64,000 nucleotides of DNA from JASGJS01 sp047601185 (GTDB taxonomy: Bacteria > Pseudomonadota > Gammaproteobacteria > JAURND01), in contig JASGJS010000001.1 of assembly GCA_047601185.1 (NCBI GenBank), positions 1 through 64,000 on the forward strand, in the 5' to 3' direction. Both the position numbers and the translations under genes were made by a program. Numbering within the stretch: the first letter of the stretch is position 1; each line of letters begins with the position of its first letter. Shown piece by piece: positions 43,665 to 52,661 of the stretch. The notes under the pieces were generated by a model. That model did no database searches, was not told where the DNA came from, and saw nothing but the letters and a program-made list of their open reading frames with translations.

Positions 43665-44566
43665 CTATTTACGGTTTAACCAATTCTGGCCGGCGGCAAT
43701 GTTGCCTTTTAAAATCTTATCAGCGGAGGACTGCGGATTAGGTGGATAGGTAAAATTGCGAATAAATCGTTCGATTTGATCCGCATCTCGAAAAATCACA
43801 TGCAAGCCGTCGTAGCGTTGACCACGGTCATTCTCACCCATGTTATGCGGTGTCAGCGCACAACACTCGATGGCTTGACACAGTTGCTCGGCAGTAAATC
43901 CTCTTTGCAAAGCTTGCTTGATAACCCGCTTGCGTTTTTCATCGAGCACGGCGTTAGGATGCTGCAAAACGGTTTTCCAATGTTCAAAAATTTTAAGAAC
44001 CTGGGCGGAATCCGTAGGTCGTGGTCGTGCTTGCACGACAATGTTTCGGTCTTCTCCCAAGTTATTTGTTTCTTGTTTCTTTTCCCATTCCACTTCCTGT
44101 TCCTCTTCCCTTTCCTTTTCCCTTCCATTTCCCTTCCCTTTCCCCCCAGGCATACCCGGGCATGCCTCTGACGCTTGATCCATGCAATAAGCACGCGTGA
44201 TTGACGCGTGATGTTCATTAACAGCATTTTTTTTCGAAGGCTGATTGTAAAAACTGGCCATTGCTGAGCTGAATGTTTCATTTTTATAAAATGTTTCACA
44301 ATTTACCTCCGTATATTGGATGCTTAGTTCATGATTTTTTAAAGCTGTATTCCTCTCATTGGAACTTAAATCTTCATTCAATTTAATGATTTTTCCGGTT
44401 TCTACAGCTGGAAGAGCGCTACTAGCCTCTCTGTGGTTAATGATCTGATGTTTAGTCCAGGATGGAATACAGCCGTAATATTCACCATCTACCTCATACT
44501 TGACGATAAAGTTCCGAGCACACAACGCATTTAGAATCTTTTCCATATCAATATGGTCGTCATAGG
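43665..44566 (-). pseudogene. Phage replication (O-like) protein, C-terminal part cut by IS66
   Basis: The frame includes DMEKILNALCARNFIVKYEV and GCIPSWTKHQIINHREASS, standard for a phage replication protein. A low-complexity Lys/Glu/Gly linker follows (KGKGNGREKEREEEQEVEWE), then a C-terminal domain KIFEHWKTVLQHPNAVLDEKR typical of DnaT/O-like loaders. The first part is at 46987-47166. Removing the IS66 element and one 8-bp duplicate restores SDILPYDDHIDMEK in frame. Confidence 0.78.
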
Positions 44567-44590
44567 GTAAGCGTTCAGCCAACCACATCT

Positions 44591-46150
44591 TTAAAATTTA
44601 ATAAATTGTGGCAATAAATTTTTATAATCTTCTTCACAAGCGCAAGCGCGAATACGATTTAGCATTGCGCAAAAATATTGATAAGGATCAATTTGATTAG
44701 CTTTACAAGTCTGGATCAAGGAAAAAAAGGTGGCCCCTGCTTTAGCGCCAGCCGGGCTGCCATTAAATAACCAATTTTTGCGCCCCAGTGCAAAAGGCCT
44801 AATCGCATTTTCTATTAAATTATTATCTATTTCTATTCGACCATCGCGCAGATAATTTATCAAGCTATCCCAATGTGAGATGACATAGCGGATGGCTTTA
44901 CCAATGGTTCCTTGTGTAGAAGTTTTAGTCAAGTGATGATCTAGCCATATTTTAAATGCATCTAGTATGGGTTTGGCTTTTTCTAATCGCAATTCATAAC
45001 GTAGCTGGGAGCTTAATCGGTTTTTTTTAGCTTCTTTTTCAATCTCATAAAGTTTGCTATAAAACCGCAGCGCCTCATGCGCCAATCCTGGCGTTTTGTT
45101 GGTCTTTACCAGTTCCGCAAAGGGCCGTCTAGCATGTGCGTGGCAGCCCACGGGTGTAACATTTTCCTGTTCGTGCGCCCAGTTATAACCTGAGAATGCA
45201 TCAGATTGCAAAAATCCACTAAATCCGGTTAAAAATTGCTGAGCATGATGACCACCACGAGTTTCTTGATATTGGTAGACAATACTAGGCTGAGACCCTC
45301 CGCCTCGATAGCACCACATATAAGATTTGGCGGTATTATCACGATCCTTTTCTTTGAGCACTTGCACCGTCGTTTCATCGACTTGCACATAATCATAAGC
45401 GACGATATTTTTTTGTAACTGCACTATCAATGGTTCACAGAGTTCGGCGGTTTTTAACAACCACCCACAAAGACTGCTGCGTGGTAAATCAATGCCAAAA
45501 CGCTCCCAAATGGCCTCTTGACGGTAAAGTGGGATATGATCGCAATACTTGGAAATAATAACATGTGCCACTAATTCTGGTGTAGCAACGCTCTTTGGTA
45601 GTAATAAAAGCGGCATGGGCGCAATTTTGACATGCTCTTGACAGGGTTTGCAGGCATATTTAGGTCTAACATGTTGGATGACGCTGACTTTAGCTGGAAC
45701 GTATTTTAATTGCTCACTGGTATCGGCGCCAATGCGCACCAATGGCTGACCACAATCACAAACTTTTTCTGCTTCTGGCAAATCATGGATAATGATTTCG
45801 CGTGGAAGATCTGCTGGTAAAGGGCGGCGTACGGGATGTTTTTGGCGCGTATGGGCCGGAACTTCAATGGTTTCTGTGAGCTGCTCTTTAACACATTCAG
45901 GTAGTTCAACCCCTGCTTCATCAAATAAATCTAGCTGTGCAGGGTTCTTCTCAGATGAGGAGGTAAAATGACGCATACGGGCTAGACGCATTTGCTCTAG
46001 CAAGGCTTCATAACGATTTTTATACGTTAGAATTTCGCATTTCTGTTTTTCTATTTCTTGCTGCAACTTTTCAATTACATCAAGCAATGATTCATTAGAT
46101 AGTGGGTTGTTTTTTATTAGGTTTTCCATGCCATAATCATAAAAAATCAC
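44591..46150 (-). CDS. tnpC: IS66 transposase TnpC
   Basis: A 519-aa DDE transposase. It has an N-terminal leucine-zipper region (IEKLQQEIEKQKCEILTYK), a zinc-finger-like IS66 region (KYACKPCQEHVKIAP), the catalytic core around VQVDETTVQVL and LQSDAFSGYN, and IDNNLIENAIRPFALGRKNWLF with the last Glu. Full length, with family C-terminal motif. Confidence 0.95.
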   Translation of the reverse strand: MIFYDYGMENLIKNNPLSNESLLDVIEKLQQEIEKQKCEILTYKNRYEALLEQMRLARMRHFTSSSEKNPAQLDLFDEAGVELPECVKEQLTETIEVPAHTRQKHPVRRPLPADLPREIIIHDLPEAEKVCDCGQPLVRIGADTSEQLKYVPAKVSVIQHVRPKYACKPCQEHVKIAPMPLLLLPKSVATPELVAHVIISKYCDHIPLYRQEAIWERFGIDLPRSSLCGWLLKTAELCEPLIVQLQKNIVAYDYVQVDETTVQVLKEKDRDNTAKSYMWCYRGGGSQPSIVYQYQETRGGHHAQQFLTGFSGFLQSDAFSGYNWAHEQENVTPVGCHAHARRPFAELVKTNKTPGLAHEALRFYSKLYEIEKEAKKNRLSSQLRYELRLEKAKPILDAFKIWLDHHLTKTSTQGTIGKAIRYVISHWDSLINYLRDGRIEIDNNLIENAIRPFALGRKNWLFNGSPAGAKAGATFFSLIQTCKANQIDPYQYFCAMLNRIRACACEEDYKNLLPQFIKF

Positions 46151-46182
46151 TGCTATTTTTACGAGTATTTTTTAAATAAATA

Positions 46183-46533
46183 TTAAAAAAAATTCTCCAT
46201 CTGGCTTGGCAAAGCAGCTTCCATCCTGGCATACTTATCACTGGCCAGTAACCATTTAAAATGATCGTGGGTCATTTCTATGCAGCCCAAGGCATCTTTA
46301 GCAAATACAAATTTACCTTTTTCCAACCGACGATACCAGAGTGTAAAGGCATTCGTCTCATAGTAAAGCGCTTTTAATTTATTGCCACTTTTGCTACGAA
46401 ACAAGAATAAACTTCCATCCGCTGGGTTCATTTTTAATACATCGGCAATCAAAATACATAATGCGTCGATAGATTTGCGCATATCTATGGCTTGGGTGTA
46501 GAAAAATAACTTTACATTTTCTGGATTTAGCAT
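46183..46533 (-). CDS. tnpB: IS66 accessory protein TnpB
   Basis: A 116-aa IS66 Orf2 protein: FYTQAIDMRKSIDALCILI, then GSLFLFRSKSGNKLKALYYE and LWYRRLEKGKF are hallmarks. It is required with TnpA and TnpC for transposition. Its start overlaps the tnpA end by seven bases. Confidence 0.95.
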   Translation of the reverse strand: MLNPENVKLFFYTQAIDMRKSIDALCILIADVLKMNPADGSLFLFRSKSGNKLKALYYETNAFTLWYRRLEKGKFVFAKDALGCIEMTHDHFKWLLASDKYARMEAALPSQMENFF

Positions 46534-46901
46534 GTTAGCAATACCTCTATCAATTGCTTAAGGCGAGCCATATCATAATGAGAAGGCATTGTGCACTGAA
46601 AACCATTTGGCAATAAAAGCTTGATTTCTGCTAGCATGGTAGCATTAGGATTGGAAAATTTGGTGGTAACAGCCTCTTTGGCAGGCGGAAGAGATGGATT
46701 GACCAATTTTACAGATTCAAATTTAGGCCCAGGTGTGGATATTTTTTCTTTTACGTACAAACCTCGATAATAGGTAAATTGAGACAAACTAATGTTTTTA
46801 TTTTGGCAAAATAATTTTTGAGAAATTCCACATTTTTCTTGTTCCTCCAATAATCTGTACCACTGTTCTTTAGAGAAATTTGTTTGCATGTTTGATTTCA
46901 T
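46527..46901 (-). CDS. tnpA: IS66 accessory protein TnpA
   Basis: A 124-aa IS66 Orf1-type protein with an N-terminal helix-turn-helix (EQWYRRLLEEQ-like start, then CGISQKLFCQNKNISLSQFTYY) and the usual C-terminal stretch IKLLLPNGFQCTMPSHYDMARL. It is followed by tnpB in the same transcript. Confidence 0.85.
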   Translation of the reverse strand: MKSNMQTNFSKEQWYRLLEEQEKCGISQKLFCQNKNISLSQFTYYRGLYVKEKISTPGPKFESVKLVNPSLPPAKEAVTTKFSNPNATMLAEIKLLLPNGFQCTMPSHYDMARLKQLIEVLLTC

Positions 46902-46986
46902 TTTGTTCTCCTTCGGTAAGTTTTAGAGAACAATAGCATGCATGATGTATTTTATTTTGAAAAGATGGGGTTGGCTGAACGCTTAC

Positions 46987-47166
46987 GTCATAGGGTAAAA
47001 TATCTGATTTTAAGGGCTTTGGTTTCCATTTAAATCTGCCATCTCGGTCACAACAGGTGAATAAGCCAATAAAAGCTAAGCGCAAAGGCAGTTGATAGAT
47101 TTGCTCAGCATCATATAACTCATCATGCTTGAATAATTGCGGCTTGACTGTGCGAATTCTATTCAT
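46987..47166 (-). pseudogene. Phage replication (O-like) protein, N-terminal part
   Basis: Starts MNRIRTVKPQLFKHDELYD at ATG 47166 with GGAAGGAA seven bases upstream, and continues LPLRLAFIGLFTCCDRDGRF and KPLKSDILPYD before the IS66 insertion. Proteins starting RIRTIKPEFF are common phage replication-initiator-like proteins. The C-terminal part is at 43665-44566. Confidence 0.75.
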
Positions 47167-47463
47167 TTGAAAGTTCCTTCCAGTAGATTTAAGAGATTGA
47201 GAGATAGCAGTGTTCTTTATTGCATCACTTAAGAAGGGAAATTGAAGCAACATGGTGTTCAATTTTTTTTGATTAGGCGCTAGTTCTGCCAATGAAACAC
47301 TGCCATTCGTGAGGTAAGAAATAGTCAGGACCTTATCATAAGGAATCTCCTTCTTGTCATTCAGCCACCAACTGACCACACGTTGAGACACACCGATAGC
47401 TTTTGCTAGCGCGATTTGTGTCCCAAAATGTTTAATCGCCTTTAGAAGGCCAGCCTGGTGCAT
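47167..47463 (-). CDS. YdaS/Cro-like helix-turn-helix protein
   Basis: About 99 residues, with an HTH near the N-terminus: LKAIKHFGTQIALAKAIGVS then QRVVSWWLNDKKEIPYDKV. This is the YdaS/Cro-type fold found beside phage replication genes. The frame has no stop before the replication gene start at 47166, so either the two are fused or the ATG with its own ribosome site begins a separate product. The upstream phage repressor region is broken by IS element A copy 2. Confidence 0.65.
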
Positions 47464-47559
47464 TGTAAGATCTCAACTATTTCTAACTCAGTCCATTGTA
47501 TGAACTCTCGTTAGAAAATTTCTTCTGAAAAAATTCAGAAAATATTGTCAACTTCCCCT

Positions 47560-48411
47560 TTAGTGAGACATTTCTAAATTAGAGTTTTCCAGTTTAAGTT
47601 TTTCTCGATAAACACTTGGCGGTAATCCGCCCAGGCTATCGTGGGGTCTTTCATCGTTATAATCTATCCGCCAATACCAGGCCATATCTCTTACCTGAGA
47701 GATAGATTCAAATAAATATATATCTAAAAATTCTCGGCGAAACGAGCCGTTAAAACGTTCTGCAAATCCATTTTGACTTGGCTTGCCAGGCTGAATATGC
47801 AATAACTCAATTTCATTCGCCTCACACCAATCAATAAAAACCGCTGAAATAAGTTCTGGGCCGTTATCCAATCGCAACTGTTTCGGCAGCCCTCGTTCTT
47901 TTTTAAGCTGCTCCAAAACTCGGATAACACGCTCCGATGGCAAGGAGGTATCAACTTCTATAGCTAAACATTCTCGCGTTCCTTCATCAATAATATTCAA
48001 CGTTCGAAATCGTTTGCCGCAATATAAACTGTCATGCATAAAATCAAGCGCCCATTGATGATTTGCTATTGCCTGTATAACGAGCGGCTTAGCTATTCGC
48101 TTTGGTAATGCTCGCTTTATTCGTCGAGGTTTATTCAAACCCATCGCTTTATAAATACGATAAACTCGCTTAAAATTAAAGCCATAACCCTTACGCCGCA
48201 TGCGTTTAAAAATCTTCCAAAAACCTGCTTGCGGAGATTTTTTAAGCTCAACGTTAATAGCATCAATGACCACTGCATCCGCTATCCGCCAATCTTTAAG
48301 TGGACGGTAGTAACTAGCCCGACTTAACCCTACTAGCCGACATGCCGTGCTGACTGGCAACCCATATTCACAAAGATCTTGAGCAGCTTCGCGCTTATCT
48401 TCAGCTACCAA
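47560..48411 (-). CDS. IS3-family transposase OrfB (element A, copy 2)
   Basis: Identical in sequence to OrfB at 40805: 283-aa DDE catalytic protein with the same DFMHD, DNGPE and QNGFAERFN motifs, complete and reached by frameshift from OrfA. Confidence 0.92.
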   Translation of the reverse strand: MVAEDKREAAQDLCEYGLPVSTACRLVGLSRASYYRPLKDWRIADAVVIDAINVELKKSPQAGFWKIFKRMRRKGYGFNFKRVYRIYKAMGLNKPRRIKRALPKRIAKPLVIQAIANHQWALDFMHDSLYCGKRFRTLNIIDEGTRECLAIEVDTSLPSERVIRVLEQLKKERGLPKQLRLDNGPELISAVFIDWCEANEIELLHIQPGKPSQNGFAERFNGSFRREFLDIYLFESISQVRDMAWYWRIDYNDERPHDSLGGLPPSVYREKLKLENSNLEMSH

Positions 48412-48674
48412 TCCTTTTTTTTAATAAGATGCTTTAAAGCATCATTTTCTAAACTTAAATCTGCAAACATTCGTTTTAACTTGTTGTTTTCTTCTTCAAG
48501 TTCTTTAATCCGTTTAACGTCTGACGCTTCCATACCGCCATACTTGCTTTTCCAATTGTAATAAGTTGCATTACTTATGCCATATTTACGGCACAGCTCT
48601 TCAATCTTAAAGCCAGCATCGCCTTCTTTTAACATGTTAATAATTTGGGTTTCCGTAAACCGTGTTTTTTTCAT
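48405..48674 (-). CDS. IS3-family transposase OrfA (element A, copy 2)
   Basis: Identical to OrfA at 40542: 89 aa, HTH plus leucine zipper, with the A8-G frameshift site before its stop. Confidence 0.93.
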   Translation of the reverse strand: MKKTRFTETQIINMLKEGDAGFKIEELCRKYGISNATYYNWKSKYGGMEASDVKRIKELEEENNKLKRMFADLSLENDALKHLIKKKDW

Positions 48675-48846
48675 AGTAGCCTCCTGAGGATAATATCTCA
48701 GAAAACTCTAATCGTGTCTGTCTCAGTTTAAGGGAAGCTGACAATATCTTCTAGAAATTTTTAATATGATACAGATTGAAATGTTTTATTAAGGATTGTT
48801 TTAAAATAACGCTCCTTATTATTTTTAATTAATCTAGGAAATTTTT

Positions 48847-49140
48847 ATGGACTCTATTTTTACACCTGAAAAATTAAGATCTCCTCATTGTGACCTCAGT
48901 ACAAGGAAAGTCATATTGATTACAAATTTTTGGAAAGCACCTGACGAAGCTTTATTCGACCAAAATACTTTAGCAGCTGTGTTGTGTCGCTCTCTGAGTT
49001 GGTGTCAACAAAAACGCTGGAGTGGAGGGGGCGTCCCATTTAGAAAAATACGAGGTAAATGTCTTTATCAGAAAAAAGACATCCTGGACTGGCTTAATGA
49101 TTATCAAGTGTACAGCTCCACCAGCGAGTATAAACCTTAG
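48847..49140 (+). CDS. Small AlpA/excisionase-like DNA-binding protein
   Basis: A 97-aa protein whose second half resembles a MerR/AlpA-type winged helix: LFDQNTLAAVLCRSLSWCQQ then GGGVPFRKIRGKCLYQKKDILDWLNDY. The last segment (V-x-Y-x-K-x-D-I-x-x-W) is the usual end of AlpA/Xis family proteins that control excision of tRNA-integrated islands. It lies near the integrase end of the island. The assignment is by pattern. Confidence 0.6.
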   Translation: MDSIFTPEKLRSPHCDLSTRKVILITNFWKAPDEALFDQNTLAAVLCRSLSWCQQKRWSGGGVPFRKIRGKCLYQKKDILDWLNDYQVYSSTSEYKP

Positions 49141-49330
49141 AACATTTGGCCTGACCGTTTACCCTCCGCCAATGGAGGGTAATGCCTCCATCTCGTCTGC
49201 TTGTTTCCTCTCGACTGCTGCTATTACAGAAAAAAAGCTTGTACTTGTCAATATGAATTGATAATATATTTATCAATTATGATGTAATGTCATTTTATAT
49301 TGATCTAATACAATAATTTAGTAGCATTTT

Positions 49331-50020
49331 ATGAAAATAGAACTCAAGCCTGAAATTGAAGATAAAGATGCCACGCCAGAGGTCAGGGCAGCACGTCTCA
49401 GACGGCTCCGCAATATGGCCAACCTCTCACGCAAGGATCTGTGCGATAAAGCGGGAATTAACATCAACACTTACATTGGCTATGAGGTTGCACGATATGG
49501 TGGGTTAACACGTTGGGGAGCAGAGAAAGTTGTCGCTTGCGCAGTAAAAGAAGGAGTCCACTGCACTTATAACTGGCTGATGTTTAACATTGGTGAACCA
49601 CCCTCTGTTCGTATAGGTTACGAATTAACTGTAACTTTTGATCAATCTTCAGGGCAGTTAATAACACCAGATCAAGAAAATACCTTCATTGTCCAAGAAA
49701 TTTTACTTTTTAAGAGGCAGCATTCGGGGGCGATAGATTATATTGTGCCGGATGATGCCATGTCTCCCGACTATCAGCTTAGTGACGTTGTCGCCGGGAT
49801 TCAAAAATCCAAAGAATTCTCCTCATGCTTAGGTCAAGATTGCATTGTACAAACCAATGAAGATGAAATTTTATTAAGAAAGTTATATCCTGGAAAGCGT
49901 AAGGGTCATTATTCTTTGATTGCTACCAACCCAAAAACGCATGTTGTGTCTATTCATTATGACATTATATTAAAATATGTCGCCCCTATTATTTGGCATA
50001 GAAAAAAAACCGCTAGGTGA
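49331..50020 (+). CDS. LexA/CI-like regulator with inactive protease-like domain
   Basis: A 229-aa protein: N-terminal HTH (RAARLRRLRNMANLSRKDLC then GININTYIGYE), C-terminal S24-like domain (DDAMSPDYQLSDVVAG, then QTNEDEILLRKLYPG). The catalytic Ser expected before Met-x-Pro is Ala143 and the Lys position appears to be Arg, so RecA-stimulated self-cleavage is unlikely. It probably represses island genes by dimerisation through this domain. It ends three bases before the next gene, with which it likely shares a transcript. Confidence 0.72.
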   Translation: MKIELKPEIEDKDATPEVRAARLRRLRNMANLSRKDLCDKAGININTYIGYEVARYGGLTRWGAEKVVACAVKEGVHCTYNWLMFNIGEPPSVRIGYELTVTFDQSSGQLITPDQENTFIVQEILLFKRQHSGAIDYIVPDDAMSPDYQLSDVVAGIQKSKEFSSCLGQDCIVQTNEDEILLRKLYPGKRKGHYSLIATNPKTHVVSIHYDIILKYVAPIIWHRKKTAR

Positions 50021-50023
50021 TTT

Positions 50024-50356
50024 ATGTTAATTTTATCTATTTTACTGATAACAACATGCTGCTTTGCTCTATTTTATTTCACCAAGTATTATTCATTGCT
50101 CCGTGGTTTAGATAACACCATTCACCAGCTGCGAAACGCCGTAAGTATTACAAAAAGCAGTATTTCAGCTTTGCAGGATTATTACCCTCTTTTGGTTGAA
50201 ATATCTCATCAATATCAAGCACAAAAATCCCCTCCTTCGACAGCATTTATCTCTAGACAACATCTCAGTTTACTAACAAAAGCAATGGAAAATATTGGCA
50301 TATCCACCAATCGAATAATAGATTTTACAAATAAACTTGAAAATTTAGTTCATTAA
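50024..50356 (+). CDS. Small membrane-anchored helical protein, unknown
   Basis: A 110-aa protein with one N-terminal membrane helix (LILSILLITTCCFALFYF) followed by an amphipathic helical region (LDNTIHQLRNAVSITKSSIS, later LTKAMENIGISTNRIIDF). Not recognised. It sits between the regulator and the split response regulator, 14 bases upstream of the latter, in one likely operon. A sensor-accessory role is only a guess. Confidence 0.5.
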   Translation: MLILSILLITTCCFALFYFTKYYSLLRGLDNTIHQLRNAVSITKSSISALQDYYPLLVEISHQYQAQKSPPSTAFISRQHLSLLTKAMENIGISTNRIIDFTNKLENLVH

Positions 50357-50370
50357 CAAGGAGATTTACT

Positions 50371-50864
50371 ATGAAAAAATTAAATTTTTTCCCTCTGTTC
50401 TTTTTAAAATCTTCCATCATTTGCGTAAATGACCAAGCCGATTTTTGGTCAAGCTTGATCTTACCTTTAAAATTGCAATCTGAACTTCATATCGTAACAG
50501 ATCCCTCAAAAATGGACTCTTTACTCACGAAACATAATACTCTAGAAAATTATTTTTTAAAGAATATTATTCAATCAGATCCGGAAAACTGGTTTGACGA
50601 AAAACTTAACCTATCCAAAATACAAGACATCCATTTGATCCCTGATCGTTTTGCCCAGCCTTCTGTTGTGGTGATTGATTATGACATGCCGAAAATCAAT
50701 GGCATTGATGTGTGCCGAATGTTACCAGATATCTCCGTTAAGAAAATTATGCTAACAGGCAAAGCAGGTAATAAAACAGGGGTTGGCGCCTTTAACGAAG
50801 GTCTTATTGATCAATTTATTGTCAAAGCGTCCTCTCATGACATGATCAATGAACTAAGACAGGC
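50371..50864 (+). pseudogene. LqsR-like response regulator, 5' part, cut by IS element B
   Basis: The receiver half: IICVNDQADFWSSLILPLKL replaces the usual acidic start (only one Asp), then a long insertion, then the phospho-acceptor Asp103 in VVVIDYDMPKINGIDV, LTGKAG and the switch Lys in FIVKASS. It ends at the AGGC duplication. It belongs to the same family as the regulator at 21561. Removing the IS joins ELRQA directly to ILDAQWRYYQ at 52059. Confidence 0.82.
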
Positions 50865-50903
50865 TGTCAACCCCCCATTTTTAGTACAACGCATAAGTAG
50901 AAA

Positions 50904-51638
50904 TCATAGCATTTCCCTATATTGCTGTGGTGTCAAATGCCCCAGCGACTGATGGGGTCTTTCCAGGTTATATTCCTGTAACCATTGATCAGTTATGGCT
51001 TGCACGTGGTTAATATCCTTAAATAAATGCACACCTAATACTTCTTCACGATAAGTACGATTAAATCGTTCGATATAAGCATTCTGTGCTGGTTTTCCTG
51101 GCTCAATATGACGAAGCTTTACACCATGTTTTTTGGCCCAATCAAACATTTCTTTTGAAATATTCTCAGGGCCATTATCCACCCGAAGCTGCATAGGATA
51201 ACCATGCTTGATAGATATCCAATCTAAAAACGCTGTTACCCGTTTAGCAGGTAATGATAAATTTGCTTGGATTCCCAATGCTTCCCGATTGCAGTCATCC
51301 AGTACATTCACAGTGCGAAATCGCCTACCATTTGCAAGTGCATCGCTCATGAAATCCATCGACCAGCTTTCATTCATTTGCATTGGCCAATTCAACGCAG
51401 TTTTCTCTCTCTGTGGCAGTCGCCTTTTGGGCTTACGTCTTAAATTTAATTTTAAATCACAATAAACCCTATAAACACGCTTATGGTTCCATTGATAACC
51501 TTGTTGTCTGAGTTTTTGAAACATCTTTTCAAACCCATAACGGCGATACCTAATGGCTAAATCCTGCAGAGCACATTTAATCTCCTCATCATTTTCTAAT
51601 TTATGAGAATATCCAAAAACTGAACGACTAATGTTCAA
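50904..51638 (-). CDS. IS3-family transposase OrfB (element B, copy 1)
   Basis: DDE catalytic protein with WSMDFMSDAL, LRVDNGPENIS and QNAYIERFNRTYREEVL. The frame is open further upstream (to about 51720) through VTAVERREWVNYAIQ to the A8 run at the end of orfA, so the active enzyme is the -1 frameshifted OrfAB fusion. The 244-residue stretch given starts at a TTG. Confidence 0.92.
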   Translation of the reverse strand: MNISRSVFGYSHKLENDEEIKCALQDLAIRYRRYGFEKMFQKLRQQGYQWNHKRVYRVYCDLKLNLRRKPKRRLPQREKTALNWPMQMNESWSMDFMSDALANGRRFRTVNVLDDCNREALGIQANLSLPAKRVTAFLDWISIKHGYPMQLRVDNGPENISKEMFDWAKKHGVKLRHIEPGKPAQNAYIERFNRTYREEVLGVHLFKDINHVQAITDQWLQEYNLERPHQSLGHLTPQQYREML

Positions 51639-51718
51639 TAATCGGCAGGCTCGATTTAGGCTAATTTGATGGGTTTGAATTGCATAATTAACCCATTCTC
51701 TACGCTCTACTGCCGTAA

Positions 51719-51982
51719 CTATTTTTTTTCGAGAACATCTTTCAATACCCGATAATCCAGGCTTAATTCAGCATACATATGTTTTAAGCGCTGATTTTCT
51801 TCTTCTAGCTGTTTTAAGCGTTTTACATCTGATTCGATCATTCCATTAAATTTGTTCCGCCAGCTATAAATCGTTGCCTCGCTAATGGCATATTTTCGGC
51901 TTAAATCGACGATGGGCACACCGGCTTCAAGCTCTTTTAAAATCCCAATTATTTGGTTTTCAGTAAATCTCGTTTTTTTCAT
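51719..51982 (-). CDS. IS3-family transposase OrfA (element B, copy 1)
   Basis: An 87-aa HTH/leucine-zipper protein, MKKTRFTENQIIGILKEL at the start and LKQLEEENQRLKHMYAEL in the zipper. It ends LEKK at an A8 run followed by TAG, the likely frameshift site. Confidence 0.93.
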   Translation of the reverse strand: MKKTRFTENQIIGILKELEAGVPIVDLSRKYAISEATIYSWRNKFNGMIESDVKRLKQLEEENQRLKHMYAELSLDYRVLKDVLEKK

Positions 51983-52058
51983 TGTAGAGTCCTCTTAGTT
52001 CGACTAGTTTATCGGAAAACTCTACTTATGGGTTGTACTATTTTAGGGGAGGATTACC

Positions 52059-52567
52059 AGGCTATTTTAGATGCACAATGGCGCTATTATCAAGACATCT
52101 CACTGAAAGCACTTGATTTATTGCCCCCCGAAACAGCTAAATTGTTAACAAATCCAGCTATCTGCTCCTTCCTTGAAGAGCATTTTAACAGTATCCAGGG
52201 ATCTGAATTCTATTTACTCAATGAGCAAGGAAGTTATTTAATGGTAAATGCCAAAGGAGAAAAGTTTTGGATGATTTTAACGAATGATAAAGCGCTAGAG
52301 AGTTATTACGAAATTGCGGTGGACCATCAAGCCAAAGCTTCAATATTAAGCGATTTGAAAAATAAAAATAAGGTGCCATTTCTATTAACAGAAAAACAGC
52401 ATCGTTTGACTGTGGCGGAATGGCCAAAATATATGCACTCCATTAAGCCAATTCCTAATACAGAAGGTTCCTACTATGCTTTCATTCAGGATAAAAAGGG
52501 GTTGTATGAAGAGCCATGTTTATATGCGGTGTCGCATGAAAAATATTTGGAGCAACTAGAAACTTAA
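52059..52567 (+). pseudogene. LqsR-like response regulator, 3' part
   Basis: From ILDAQWRYYQDISLKALDLL the C-terminal output region continues in frame with the 5' part: SIQGSEFYLLNEQGSYLMVN, then SYYAFIQDKKGLYEEPCLYA. This matches the C-terminal half of the regulator at 21561 (EYYLLNDSGSFLMLNEKG; YYALVKPD). The insertion is clean, so the gene could revert by precise loss of the IS. Confidence 0.8.
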
Positions 52568-52661
52568 GTCAGAAACCCAGAACGGAGAGCCGGATTATTT
52601 TATCTCCAACTCTCCCTTCATGCCATTGTTGTTATATCACGGCCTTAGAATTAGATAACAA

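Larger units (their letters stand above)
44567..46986 (-). mobile_element. IS66-family element
   Basis: A 2420-bp element with terminal repeats beginning GTAAGCGTTCAGCCAACC at both ends and 8-bp target duplications GTCATAGG (44559-44566 and 46987-46994), exactly as IS66 elements generate. It carries tnpA, tnpB and tnpC in the normal order on the minus strand and appears intact. Confidence 0.95.
47546..48743 (-). mobile_element. IS3-family (IS407-group) element A, copy 2
   Basis: A 1198-bp copy of the element at 40473, in inverted orientation, with ATAT target duplications (47542-47545 and 48744-48747). The encoded proteins are identical to copy 1. It lies just upstream of the phage HTH gene, in what would have been its promoter/operator region. 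Confidence 0.93.
50865..52058 (-). mobile_element. IS3-family (IS407-group) element B, copy 1
   Basis: A 1194-bp element with ends TGTCAACCCCCC and (other end, reversed) GGTAATCCTCCCC, flanked by AGGC 4-bp target duplications (50861-50864 and 52059-52062). It carries orfA and orfB. It splits the response regulator gene. The identical copy 2 is at 57491-58684. Confidence 0.93.

Noticed and set aside
43776..44299. Long Ser/Pro/Phe-rich or Lys-rich frames overlapping the phage replication remnant
   Set aside because: They arise from the low-complexity linker of the replication protein read in other frames or on the other strand.
40473..48743. Composite transposon formed by the two inverted copies of IS element A
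   Set aside because: Each copy has its own 4-bp target duplication and copy 1 splits a gene whose pieces lie on both sides, so they inserted independently.
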